48,447 bases of DNA from a virus: positions 1-48,447 of the IMG/VR virus record IMGVR_UViG_3300032323_003781; one strand, written 5' to 3'. Numbering within the stretch: position 1 is the first letter of the stretch; each line of letters starts with the position of its first letter. A model generated the notes under the pieces. It searched no databases. It worked only from the letters and a program-made list of their open reading frames with translations, and was not told the origin of the DNA. Of this stretch, positions 1 through 7,401 are shown piece by piece. A program made the position numbers and the translations under genes.

Positions 1-16
1 GACGCTCTTCCGATCT
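1..16 (+). other. Illumina adapter remnant
   Basis: The first 16 bases, GACGCTCTTCCGATCT, equal the 3' end of the standard Illumina TruSeq read-1 adapter. This is library sequence, not phage DNA. The natural sequence begins at about position 17, so the contig end is an artefact boundary. Confidence 0.95.
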
Positions 17-358
17 ATCCAACTTGATGCTCCCGAAAATTATATGATTTCTGAAGTGTGTAGTGGTGTAAGATTGTTCAAAAGGGATTCAGATTTTTTT
101 CGATGTGTAGATCCGATAATTTGTGAAATGATGATTGATCCTGAATATATGTATCACCCGTATACTGATGTTTCTCAAATGGTTTTAAAACACGGATTAA
201 CCTCAATTAATATTTCTTGTGGATATTACAATTATCATACCGCAAATGAATATATCGTGTTGGATGACCTTTATAATTCAATCGAGGTTGTGAAACGAAT
301 GATTGAATCATTAGGTTATGAAACTCACCTAATGGAACCTAACAGAATCAGATGGTAA
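17..358 (+). CDS. C-terminal fragment, putative M20-type metallopeptidase
   Basis: The reading frame is open from the first base after the adapter, through an internal ATG at 44, to the stop at 358, so the gene is cut at its 5' end and ATG 44 is probably not the start. About 113 residues remain. The stretch HPYTDVSQM, then INISCGYYNYHT, then NEYIVLDDL resembles the end of M20/M42-type zinc aminopeptidases. In those, a late Gly-x-x-x-x-His-Thr-x-x-Glu motif supplies a metal ligand and is followed by a helix with a hydrophobic repeat. The catalytic N-terminal part is missing, so activity cannot be judged. It converges on the clp gene and shares its terminator. The family assignment is an inference from one motif region. 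Confidence 0.5.
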   Translation: MQLDAPENYMISEVCSGVRLFKRDSDFFRCVDPIICEMMIDPEYMYHPYTDVSQMVLKHGLTSINISCGYYNYHTANEYIVLDDLYNSIEVVKRMIESLGYETHLMEPNRIRW

Positions 359-388
359 AAAAAAAGGGACTTAAGTCCCTTTTTTTGT
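357..388. terminator. Bidirectional intrinsic terminator
   Basis: The palindrome GGGACTTAAGTCCC (366-379) is flanked by an A-run on the left and a T-run on the right, so it works as a hairpin plus U-tract on either strand. It separates two convergent genes. The stop codon of the clp gene (371-373) lies inside the stem. Confidence 0.9.
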
Positions 389-2380
389 TGATATTCTGAT
401 CTCTTCTTCTTTGAAGCTTAGATAATAATTTTTACCTTCTACAATATCTCCTGAGAGATATTTTTCGGAGATTAGGTCCTCGATTTTTTCTTGTATAGCC
501 CTTTTTATTGGTCGAGCACCATAGGTTTCATCAAAACCAACTTCGGCTATGTGATCAATAACTGAGTCCTGACAAATTACATTAATTTTCAAACTTTTCA
601 GACGGGTTGTAAGTTTAGTGACTTCGATTTTAACAATCTCTTTTACCTCTTCTTTTCCCAATGAATTGAAAACAATTACATCATCAATACGATTAAGAAA
701 TTCTGGTTGGAAATATTTTTTCATTTCAGATTTAAGGATCAATTTCTTTTTTTCCTCTTCAGCGTATCGATTTGTTGTAAATCCAATCCCCGTTCCGAAA
801 TCTTGAATTTTTTTGATCCCAATATTTGAGGTCATAATAATTAGACAATTTTTGAAACTAATTTTCCTACCTAAACCATCGGTGATGTGTCCTTCATCCA
901 ACATTTGGAGAAGTGTATGAAAAATATCTTTGTTAGCTTTCTCAATTTCATCAAATAAAACGAGTGAGTATGGTTTTGCTTTTACTTGTTCAGTAAGTTG
1001 ACCTCCTTGGTCGTAACCAACATAACCTGGGGGAGCCCCAATTAACCTAGATACAGTGTGTTTTTCTTGATATTCACTCATATCGACCCGAATTAATGCA
1101 TCAGAAGAACCGAAAACTTGTTCAGCAAGTTGTTTTGCTAGGTGGGTCTTTCCAACACCTGTCGCTCCTAAGAAAATGTAAGAACCAATCGGTTTGTTAG
1201 GATCTTTAAATTTAAGTCTATTCCTACGAATAGATTTTGAGATTTTTGTGACAGCCTCACTCTGACCTATTACTTTTTTAGATAACTCAGTTTCAAGATT
1301 CGATAAACTATTCTTATCGTCGAGAGTCAATCGATTCAAAGGTATTTTGGTCATATTGGAAACAACATCTAATACAACGTCAACATCTATCGGACGTTTG
1401 TTCATCAGTAATTCCTTTTCAAATTTGTTTTTTTCAATTTCTAACTTGTCCAATATCTTTTTCTCGGTATCTCTTAGATCTGCGGCTTTTTCATAGTCTT
1501 GTTTTTTAACTACGTCTAATTTTTGTTTTTTGATTTCTGCAGCCTTGTTCTTGAGATTTTCAATAATTGGTGGAGATTTGACATCAATTTGTGATTTTGA
1601 ACCTACTTCATCCAAGATATCAAAAGCTTTATCTGGGAATTCTCTGTCCGTAATATATCGATCTGCTAAATTTACACATAGTTCCAAAACCTCATCCGAG
1701 TATGTCACCTTATGAAAATCTTCATATCTTGTTTTGGACTGTTTAATGATTTGAAGAGTTTCTGATTTGGAAGGTGGATCAACAACAACCTTCTGAAATC
1801 GTCTTTCGAGAGCTCCATCTTTTTCAATATGTTGTCGGTATTCATCAAATGTCGTCGCTCCGATACAATGAATTTCCCCACGAGAAAGAGCGGGTTTAAA
1901 AATGTTCGAAGCGTCCATTGTCCCTGATGAATTTCCGGCGCCTACCATAGTGTGGATTTCATCTATGAAGATGATAACGTCTGGGTTTTCAGCAATTTCC
2001 TCGATGATAGCTTTCATTCGTTCTTCAAATTGACCACGATACTTGGTTCCAGCCACAATTGAAGTCAGATCCAAATTTACGATTCGTTTATCCCTTAAAT
2101 TTCTCGGACATTTACCTTCATGAATTTGAATTGCCAAACCTTCTACTATAGAGGTTTTACCAGCCCCTGGTTCACCAATGATTATAGCATTATTTTTTTT
2201 CCTACGAGAAAGAATTTGTGCAATTCGAGAAATCTCAACTTCTCTACCAATAACTGGGTCTAGTTTCCCTTCAGATGCGAGTTTATTCAAATCTCTACTG
2301 AAATTATCCAAGACTGGAGTTCCTCCACTTTTTTTACGAACTTCTTGTTCTTTTTCGTTGTCATCCATTGATTCGATCAT
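371..2380 (-). CDS. clpC: ClpC-like Hsp100 AAA+ unfoldase without N-domain
   Basis: A 669-residue double AAA+ ATPase that should unfold proteins using ATP. AAA1 has Walker A GEPGAGKT (69-76) and Walker B IIFIDE (136-141). A UVR-type motif around QDYEKAADLRD (294-304) sits between the modules, which is typical of ClpC. AAA2 has GATGVGKT (405-412) and LVLFDE (473-478). IGF at 532-534 sits where ClpA/ClpX/ClpC carry the loop that docks onto ClpP, and ClpB lacks that loop. The usual N-terminal adaptor-binding Clp repeat domain (about 150 residues) is absent; only about 25 charged residues precede AAA1. No ClpP is present, so the host ClpP is the likely partner. ATG 2380 gives a very short leader from the promoter at 2397-2428; the in-frame ATG at 2368 is an alternative. 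It is divergent from dnaK. Confidence 0.93.
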   Translation of the reverse strand: MIESMDDNEKEQEVRKKSGGTPVLDNFSRDLNKLASEGKLDPVIGREVEISRIAQILSRRKKNNAIIIGEPGAGKTSIVEGLAIQIHEGKCPRNLRDKRIVNLDLTSIVAGTKYRGQFEERMKAIIEEIAENPDVIIFIDEIHTMVGAGNSSGTMDASNIFKPALSRGEIHCIGATTFDEYRQHIEKDGALERRFQKVVVDPPSKSETLQIIKQSKTRYEDFHKVTYSDEVLELCVNLADRYITDREFPDKAFDILDEVGSKSQIDVKSPPIIENLKNKAAEIKKQKLDVVKKQDYEKAADLRDTEKKILDKLEIEKNKFEKELLMNKRPIDVDVVLDVVSNMTKIPLNRLTLDDKNSLSNLETELSKKVIGQSEAVTKISKSIRRNRLKFKDPNKPIGSYIFLGATGVGKTHLAKQLAEQVFGSSDALIRVDMSEYQEKHTVSRLIGAPPGYVGYDQGGQLTEQVKAKPYSLVLFDEIEKANKDIFHTLLQMLDEGHITDGLGRKISFKNCLIIMTSNIGIKKIQDFGTGIGFTTNRYAEEEKKKLILKSEMKKYFQPEFLNRIDDVIVFNSLGKEEVKEIVKIEVTKLTTRLKSLKINVICQDSVIDHIAEVGFDETYGARPIKRAIQEKIEDLISEKYLSGDIVEGKNYYLSFKEEEIRISTKKGT

Positions 2381-2396
2381 GATTGTAATTTTTTTA

Positions 2397-2428
2397 CAAA
2401 TATAGTGAACTATTGTCTAAAAAACAAT
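2397..2428 (-). promoter_or_regulatory. Bacteroidota-type promoter for clp
   Basis: Read on the minus strand, a -7 box TATATTTG (2404-2397) matches the Bacteroidota consensus TAnnTTTG exactly. Twenty bases upstream is ATTG (2428-2425), one mismatch from the -33 box TTTG. Transcription would start about 10 bases before the clp ATG. Confidence 0.65.
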
Positions 2429-2475
2429 GATTGTCAAATTGTCATATAAAATAAACTTTATATGTCATATTGACA
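2413..2475. promoter_or_regulatory. Candidate operator: repeated TGTCA boxes between clp and dnaK
   Basis: The divergent chaperone spacer holds TTGTC at 2413, TTGTCA at 2431 and 2439, and a perfect inverted repeat TGTCA-TAT-TGACA at 2463-2475. The boxes overlap the -33 region of the clp promoter. Four copies in about 65 bases suggest a binding site for a shared regulator, but no such regulator is visible in the window. Confidence 0.4.
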
Positions 2476-2541
2476 CGTTTTACTATTTGGTATGTTATTT
2501 GTTTTTGATTGTATCAAAATAAAAATATAAAAAATAAAGTT

Positions 2542-4410
2542 ATGAATAAAAATGTAATTATCGGTATTGATTTAGGTACCACAAACTCAGCAGTAGCAAT
2601 TATTGAAGGAGGTCAACCTTTGGTAATTGCCAATTCAGAAGGTAAAAGAACTACACCATCAATTGTGGCTTTTACTGATAAAGACAGAAAAGTTGGTGAC
2701 CCCGCAAAAAGACAAGCAGTTACCAATCCCGAAAAAACAATTTACTCAATTAAACGATTTGTTGGTAAAGATTTTGATAAATGTAAATCTGAAACTAAAA
2801 AAGTACCTTACAAAACAATAAAAACTTCGAATGGTTTGGTTGGTGTAAAAATTGATGATAGAACATACACACCACAGGAGATCTCTGCGGCTATTCTACA
2901 AAAAATGAAAAAAACTGCAGAAGATTATTTGGGATATGAAGTAACAAGAGCAGTAATTACGGTGCCCGCATATTTTGGTGATCAAGAAAGAAGTGCGACG
3001 ATCGAAGCTGGTGAAATTGCAGGGTTGAAGGTTGAAAGAATTATAAATGAACCAACGGCTGCAGCCTTAGCATATGGATTGGATAAAAAATCGAAAGATT
3101 CAAAAATTCTTGTGTTCGACTGTGGTGGTGGTACTCACGATGTTTCGGTATTAGAAATTGGTGATGGTATTTTCGAAGTTAAATCAACTGATGGTGATAC
3201 TCATTTGGGTGGGGACGATTTTGATAATGCTATTATCAATTGGATGGTATCTGAATTCAAAGCTGAATATAATATAGATCTTACCAAGGACCCTATGGCA
3301 TTGCAAAGAATCAGAGAAGCCGCGGAAAAAACAAAAATTGAACTTTCTTCCTCACCATCAAGTGAAATTAATTTACCATATATCTCTGTTAGTGATAATG
3401 TACCCATTCACTTTGTTAAATCTTTATCAAGAAGTAAATTTGAACAATTAACAAAAGATTTGGTAGATAGAACAATTGCTTGTGCAAAAAAAGCATTGAA
3501 AAATGCAAACCTAAAACCTTCAGACATCGATGAAGTGGTTTTGGTCGGTGGATCTACTCGTATTCCTGCAATTCAAGAAGCCGTTGAAAACTTTATTGGT
3601 AAAAAAGCAAACAAATCAGTAAATCCTGACGAGGTCGTGGCTTTAGGTGCTGCCATTCAAGGAGCTGTACTTACAGGAGAAGTTAATGATGTATTGTTGT
3701 TAGATGTAGTTCCACTTTCTTTCGGTATTGAAACTATGGGTGGTGTGATGACAAAAATTATCGAGGCAAATACGACAATACCAATCAAAAAACAACAAAC
3801 ATTCTCAACAGCTGCGGATAATCAACCAACAGTAGATATTCACGTGTTACAAGGTGAAAGGCCAATGGCGAATGACAATCGTTCACTAGGAAGATTTTTC
3901 TTAGAAGGTATTACACCAGCTCCTAGAGGAGTACCACAAATTGAAGTTACAATAGATATTGATGTTAACGGAATTTTACACGTAACCGCAAAAGATCAGG
4001 CATCAGGTAAAGAAAATAAAATAAGAATCGAAGGTGGATCCTCACTATCCACTGAAGAGATCGAAAGAATGAAACGAGAAGCTCAAGAAAACTTGGAAAA
4101 GGATAAACAAGCTCAACAGAGAGTGGAACTATTCAATCAATGTGATTCTCAAATATTCAATACAAAGAAAAACATGGAAGAATGGAAGGACAAATTCACT
4201 AAAGAACAATCTTCAAAGTTGAATGAAACACTCAGTCATTTAGAAAATGCATATTCAGAACGGAATGAAGAGAAGTGTAAAGAATATTCAGAAAAATTGA
4301 ATAAAGTTTTTACAGAGGTTTCAAATGAAATTTATTCCACGATGAAACCTGACGATGGTAATGAAACTTCAAACAACGAAGTTCAAGATATCGAATATAC
4401 TGAAGTGTAA
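2542..4410 (+). CDS. dnaK: DnaK (Hsp70) chaperone
   Basis: A 622-residue, full-length Hsp70 that should bind and release unfolded proteins in an ATP cycle. The ATPase domain begins with GIDLGTTNS (8-16). The second phosphate loop reads [10 protein letters not shown] from residue 193, with the catalytic Thr kept at 198; most DnaK proteins have DLGGGTFDVS, so Cys and His replace Leu and Phe. The [10 protein letters not shown] linker, the beta-sandwich substrate domain and an alpha lid follow, and the protein ends in DIEYTEV. ATG 2542 was chosen over the upstream TTG at 2509 because Hsp70 homology begins directly after it. No DnaJ or GrpE lies in the window, so host co-chaperones would be needed. 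It is divergent from the clp gene, which suggests co-regulation. Confidence 0.97.
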   Translation: MNKNVIIGIDLGTTNSAVAIIEGGQPLVIANSEGKRTTPSIVAFTDKDRKVGDPAKRQAVTNPEKTIYSIKRFVGKDFDKCKSETKKVPYKTIKTSNGLVGVKIDDRTYTPQEISAAILQKMKKTAEDYLGYEVTRAVITVPAYFGDQERSATIEAGEIAGLKVERIINEPTAAALAYGLDKKSKDSKILVFDCGGGTHDVSVLEIGDGIFEVKSTDGDTHLGGDDFDNAIINWMVSEFKAEYNIDLTKDPMALQRIREAAEKTKIELSSSPSSEINLPYISVSDNVPIHFVKSLSRSKFEQLTKDLVDRTIACAKKALKNANLKPSDIDEVVLVGGSTRIPAIQEAVENFIGKKANKSVNPDEVVALGAAIQGAVLTGEVNDVLLLDVVPLSFGIETMGGVMTKIIEANTTIPIKKQQTFSTAADNQPTVDIHVLQGERPMANDNRSLGRFFLEGITPAPRGVPQIEVTIDIDVNGILHVTAKDQASGKENKIRIEGGSSLSTEEIERMKREAQENLEKDKQAQQRVELFNQCDSQIFNTKKNMEEWKDKFTKEQSSKLNETLSHLENAYSERNEEKCKEYSEKLNKVFTEVSNEIYSTMKPDDGNETSNNEVQDIEYTEV

Positions 4411-4425
4411 AAATTAATGTCAGTA

Positions 4426-4432
4426 TATTTAT
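4426..4432 (+). promoter_or_regulatory. Putative late-promoter box TATTTAT
   Basis: TATTTAT lies directly before the hairpin at 4433-4464 and upstream of the KTSC gene. It matches boxes found before several other virion genes. A start 6-7 bases downstream would fall within the 5' arm of that hairpin. Confidence 0.4.
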
Positions 4433-4464
4433 AAAAGACCGACCCCTTGAAAGGTCGGTCTTTT
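4433..4464 (+). terminator. Intrinsic terminator after dnaK
   Basis: A perfect 12-bp stem, AAAAGACCGACC (4433-4444) pairing with GGTCGGTCTTTT (4453-4464), has an 8-base loop and ends in a T-run. It is positioned to end the dnaK transcript. Confidence 0.9.
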
Positions 4465-4476
4465 AATTTTAGGAAT

Positions 4477-4722
4477 ATGGGAATTTTAAAACAAACAATC
4501 GAGGGTACCAAAATTATAAATGAAATTCAATCATCGAATTTAATTCGATCGGAATACGACACTAGTGATAGTACTTTGGTGGTTGAATTCAAAAATGGTA
4601 CGAGGTATTCATATGAAAATGTACCTCATAAAGTATACGCTCAATTTAGGTTAGCAGAATCTCAGGGTAATTTTTTTAATACAAAAATTGCCAAAGTATT
4701 CAAATACAAAAAACTGATTTGA
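4477..4722 (+). CDS. KTSC domain protein
   Basis: An 81-residue protein that matches the KTSC domain. It has a SEYDTSDSTLVVEFKNG strand pair, then RYSYENVPHKVY, a helix with the AESQG pattern, and the final lysine-rich segment KVFKYKKL. KTSC domains are small and widespread in phages and bacteria, often next to RNA- or nucleotide-related domains, and their function is unknown. The upstream TTG at 4447 lies inside the terminator, so ATG 4477 was chosen. It is followed after 17 bases by the nucleotidyltransferase-like gene. Confidence 0.85.
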   Translation: MGILKQTIEGTKIINEIQSSNLIRSEYDTSDSTLVVEFKNGTRYSYENVPHKVYAQFRLAESQGNFFNTKIAKVFKYKKLI

Positions 4723-4727
4723 GTGAA

Positions 4728-4734
4728 TATTTAT
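4728..4734 (+). promoter_or_regulatory. Putative late-promoter box TATTTAT
   Basis: TATTTAT ends five bases before the ATG at 4740 in the 17-base gap after the KTSC gene. If it is a promoter, the mRNA would be leaderless or nearly so. Confidence 0.4.
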
Positions 4735-4739
4735 AATGA

Positions 4740-5474
4740 ATGGAAGGTTATCAAGAAATACTTAAGTCATTTGAAACTAGAGATATTCTCAATGGTGAAA
4801 TATGGAATAATGTATTTACAGACAACCCAGTATTAAAACCTCAAATTAGAAAAGTTTTATTGAAAATAGCTTCTGAATTTCAGGGTTATTTAGGTGACGA
4901 TGTTTTCGTTTCAGATGTAAGATTCACAGGATCTTTAGCAAATTTTAACTGGTCCAAATTTTCAGATATAGATTTACATGTAATTTTGGATTATGATCAA
5001 TTCGAACCATCTGAAAGAGAATTGTATAAAGAACTTTTCAATTTAAAAAAAACACTTTTTAATGAAAACCACGACATAACCGTAAAAGGTTATGAAGTGG
5101 AATTATACGCTGAAGATATTTCAGAAAAACATGTGTCCTCGGGGGTATTTTCAGTCCTTTACAATGATTGGATTAATAAACCAGTTAAGAAAAAAGTATC
5201 GATTGATAAAAAGTTTTTCCTCAAAAAAGTGGACACAATGATGGATAGAATTGATAATTTAATGATTGATGTCAAAGATTTGGATATTGACACCGCACTT
5301 AAAAAGATAAAAAATTTCACAGATAAATTAAAAAAATATAGAAAGTCAGGTTTAGATAGTGGTGGTGAATTATCTTATGAAAATATGATTTTTAAATTTT
5401 TGAGAAGAAATGGATATTTGGACAAATTGAATACATTCAAAAATCAATTAATGGATAGGAAACTTTCATTGTAA
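4740..5474 (+). CDS. Nucleotidyltransferase-fold protein
   Basis: A 244-residue protein with the polymerase-beta-type nucleotidyltransferase signature: a Gly-Ser turn (FTGSLANFNW) followed by FSDIDLHVI, where the two Asp residues would bind metal. A third acidic residue may be in VELYAED. The C-terminal half is lysine-rich and helical, with VDTMMDRIDNLM and KKIKNFTDKLKKYRK. Proteins of this kind occur in many T4-like marine phages, and their substrate is not known. An overlapping ATG at 4736 is out of frame with the domain, so 4740 is the start. Confidence 0.75.
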   Translation: MEGYQEILKSFETRDILNGEIWNNVFTDNPVLKPQIRKVLLKIASEFQGYLGDDVFVSDVRFTGSLANFNWSKFSDIDLHVILDYDQFEPSERELYKELFNLKKTLFNENHDITVKGYEVELYAEDISEKHVSSGVFSVLYNDWINKPVKKKVSIDKKFFLKKVDTMMDRIDNLMIDVKDLDIDTALKKIKNFTDKLKKYRKSGLDSGGELSYENMIFKFLRRNGYLDKLNTFKNQLMDRKLSL

Positions 5475-5507
5475 TTTACAAAAAATGAATTATTTGTCAT
5501 TTTAGTA

Positions 5508-5514
5508 TATTTAT
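5508..5514 (+). promoter_or_regulatory. Putative late-promoter box TATTTAT
   Basis: TATTTAT within GTATATTTATC, ending 14 bases before the ATG of the small gene at 5529, in a 54-base intergenic gap. Confidence 0.5.
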
Positions 5515-5528
5515 CTATAAAAAAAATT

Positions 5529-5717
5529 ATGGTAGGAGCATTTAGCGCTGGAACAGAATATTTTGAATGTAAAACTTGTTTCAGTACAACAGGTTGTACT
5601 TGTACAAGTGTAACTCAATCAACTTTACCACACCCTATTTGGTCGACCAACCGAGAAGTTGCAATTATTCAATTGGGGATGGTTCAATTGGGTGGAATGC
5701 ACGGGTTAAATTCATAA
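5529..5717 (+). CDS. Small Cys-rich protein, unknown
   Basis: A 62-residue protein that I do not recognise. It has four cysteines close together (FECKTCFSTTGCTCTS), which could bind a metal, and a hydrophobic Gly/Met-rich tail (IIQLGMVQLGGMHG). It sits just after a TATTTAT box and 23 bases before the next gene in the same direction, so it is probably the first gene of a late transcript. No Shine-Dalgarno is present, as elsewhere in this genome. Short length makes the call less certain. Confidence 0.6.
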   Translation: MVGAFSAGTEYFECKTCFSTTGCTCTSVTQSTLPHPIWSTNREVAIIQLGMVQLGGMHGLNS

Positions 5718-5740
5718 TAAAATTAAAAAAAAATAATAAA

Positions 5741-7009
5741 ATGGCAGACTTAAAACCGATCGGAAGTGAAAAACTAACAGGTGAATCCAAAATAAAAAGG
5801 ATTTTAGAAATTTCACGATACAAAGAAAATATTCCGAGTAATATTAATGAAACTGATAGAACTGAATATAGTAAAGTTTTGTCAGATGGAAAAGAATATG
5901 AAATCGTTAAAGAAAAAATGGGATATGTCATCAAAAAAAGAGTTGATGAGTCATATGACTATATTGAACCGATGAAAAATAGAAAACATTATAGTTCATA
6001 TTCCGCAGCTCTTAAGCGTCTTAACTTAATTGCAAAAGAAGTCAACAGATTAACTGAGAATCAAGAGGAAACTCCACTTTTGAACATAGGTGAACAAAAA
6101 AAATTCACTCTTAAAACTCCAAAACCACCTGTAGCACCTGATCCTGTTACATCACAACCTGTTGCTCCACAAGAAATGCCTTCTGTTGATGTACAATCAT
6201 CTCAGACAGGTACAACACCACCAGATGATTTACCTCCTATGGATATGAGTCAAGACATGAGTGGTTCTGGTGAACAAATGGGTGATATGGGCGATATGGG
6301 TGATGAGATGCCTGATATGGGTGCAGAAATGCCTGATATGGGCAATGAGATGCCTAGTATGGGAGATAGAGAAGAGGTTACTTTTCGTACTGTCCAAAAA
6401 TTAACCGGAAAGTTGGGTCAAAAGTTAAGAATGTTGGATGATTCTGTGGGAATGACCTCCGAAGATATCAAATATGTTTTAAATTCAATATTATCGGCAG
6501 TTAATTTAGCTAAATTGGACGATGAGGATCGTGAAGATATTTTAACTAAATTCGAAGAAGATTATGACGAAGACATGATGGGATCGGATGAAATGAACAC
6601 CGACATGGAAATGGATATGGATATGGAGACAGGTGATGAAGGACAAGAAATGCCACCAATGAAAACTGAAATAGAAGATGAAACAGAGGAAGGTATGTAT
6701 AGAAAGAAAATAGGTTCAATTATGGACTCTGTATTTGCAGAATCTGAGGTCGAAAAACTATTATCTCAATATTATAGAATTAATGAAAGTGAACAATTAC
6801 AGAAGAAAAATAAAGACACTGATTACAAAAAAATTGCAATAAAACAAGTTAGACAATTAGCAGAGACCAAAGAACAAAGGGAAAGTGCTGAGTTTATTAT
6901 ACGTGAAACTAGTGGATTTAAGTTCAAAGGAAAAACAAATTTAAAAAATTTAGTTTTTGAACATGAAGACAATATTTTGAAAATTAGTTTAGATGGTGAA
7001 TTTCTATGA
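5741..7009 (+). CDS. Acidic Met/Asp-rich protein, probable head or assembly factor
   Basis: A 422-residue protein of unknown family. The N-terminal 120 residues are lysine-rich and mixed in sequence. A Pro/Gln-rich linker then leads into a low-complexity segment with repeats such as GDMGDMGDEMPDMG. A helical middle (TVQKLTGKLGQKLRMLDD) is followed by a second acidic run of Met-Asp-Met-Glu and a conserved-looking C-terminus (ETSGFKFKGKTNLKNLVF). The alternating Met/acid composition resembles the scaffold protein at 15655. ATG 5741 was chosen because the open frame upstream to 5576 overlaps the Cys-rich gene. The ATGA overlap with the next gene indicates translational coupling. Confidence 0.8.
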   Translation: MADLKPIGSEKLTGESKIKRILEISRYKENIPSNINETDRTEYSKVLSDGKEYEIVKEKMGYVIKKRVDESYDYIEPMKNRKHYSSYSAALKRLNLIAKEVNRLTENQEETPLLNIGEQKKFTLKTPKPPVAPDPVTSQPVAPQEMPSVDVQSSQTGTTPPDDLPPMDMSQDMSGSGEQMGDMGDMGDEMPDMGAEMPDMGNEMPSMGDREEVTFRTVQKLTGKLGQKLRMLDDSVGMTSEDIKYVLNSILSAVNLAKLDDEDREDILTKFEEDYDEDMMGSDEMNTDMEMDMDMETGDEGQEMPPMKTEIEDETEEGMYRKKIGSIMDSVFAESEVEKLLSQYYRINESEQLQKKNKDTDYKKIAIKQVRQLAETKEQRESAEFIIRETSGFKFKGKTNLKNLVFEHEDNILKISLDGEFL

Positions 7010-7401
7010 GTCATCTTATTTATATCAACGGACTAGGACCAAACTATAAAGGGGATAATATTTACGAATTTATCTTCAGTGATGTTTTTGATGTTTGGGG
7101 TGAGAATTGGGATTCTAAACCCGCTCATGGAACTCCAACTCCTCCTGATATAAAATACATTCAAAAAGTTGGTGTACTACGTAACACCGAAGTAGTGATG
7201 GAATTAGTACAGAACTCCGATTATATGGGAGTTATTGACGCTATGGAGGATATAATAGCATTGGGATGGGAAACTGATGAAAGTTGTGGTGAGAATAAAA
7301 GATTGGTATTTAAATTCGGAGAATCAGAAAAAAGTATCAACGATAAACTTTACGAAAGAGACATCGTATTAGAATTTGAAAAACAAGTATCATATGCTTA
7401 A
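7006..7401 (+). CDS. Conserved-type phage protein, unknown function
   Basis: A 131-residue acidic protein beginning MSHLIYINGLGPNYKGDNIY. It has Trp- and Tyr-rich N-terminal strands and a helix near VQNSDYMGVIDAMEDIIALG, and no catalytic motif that I can name. The ATGA overlap with the gene before and 8-base overlap with the gene after place it inside a tight operon that leads to the terminase, so a virion or assembly role is likely. Confidence 0.75.
   Translation: MSHLIYINGLGPNYKGDNIYEFIFSDVFDVWGENWDSKPAHGTPTPPDIKYIQKVGVLRNTEVVMELVQNSDYMGVIDAMEDIIALGWETDESCGENKRLVFKFGESEKSINDKLYERDIVLEFEKQVSYA

Noticed and set aside
2509-2541. TTG start for DnaK giving 11 extra residues
   Set aside because: The extra residues (Asn/Lys-rich) have no Hsp70 match; the family N-terminus starts at ATG 2542.
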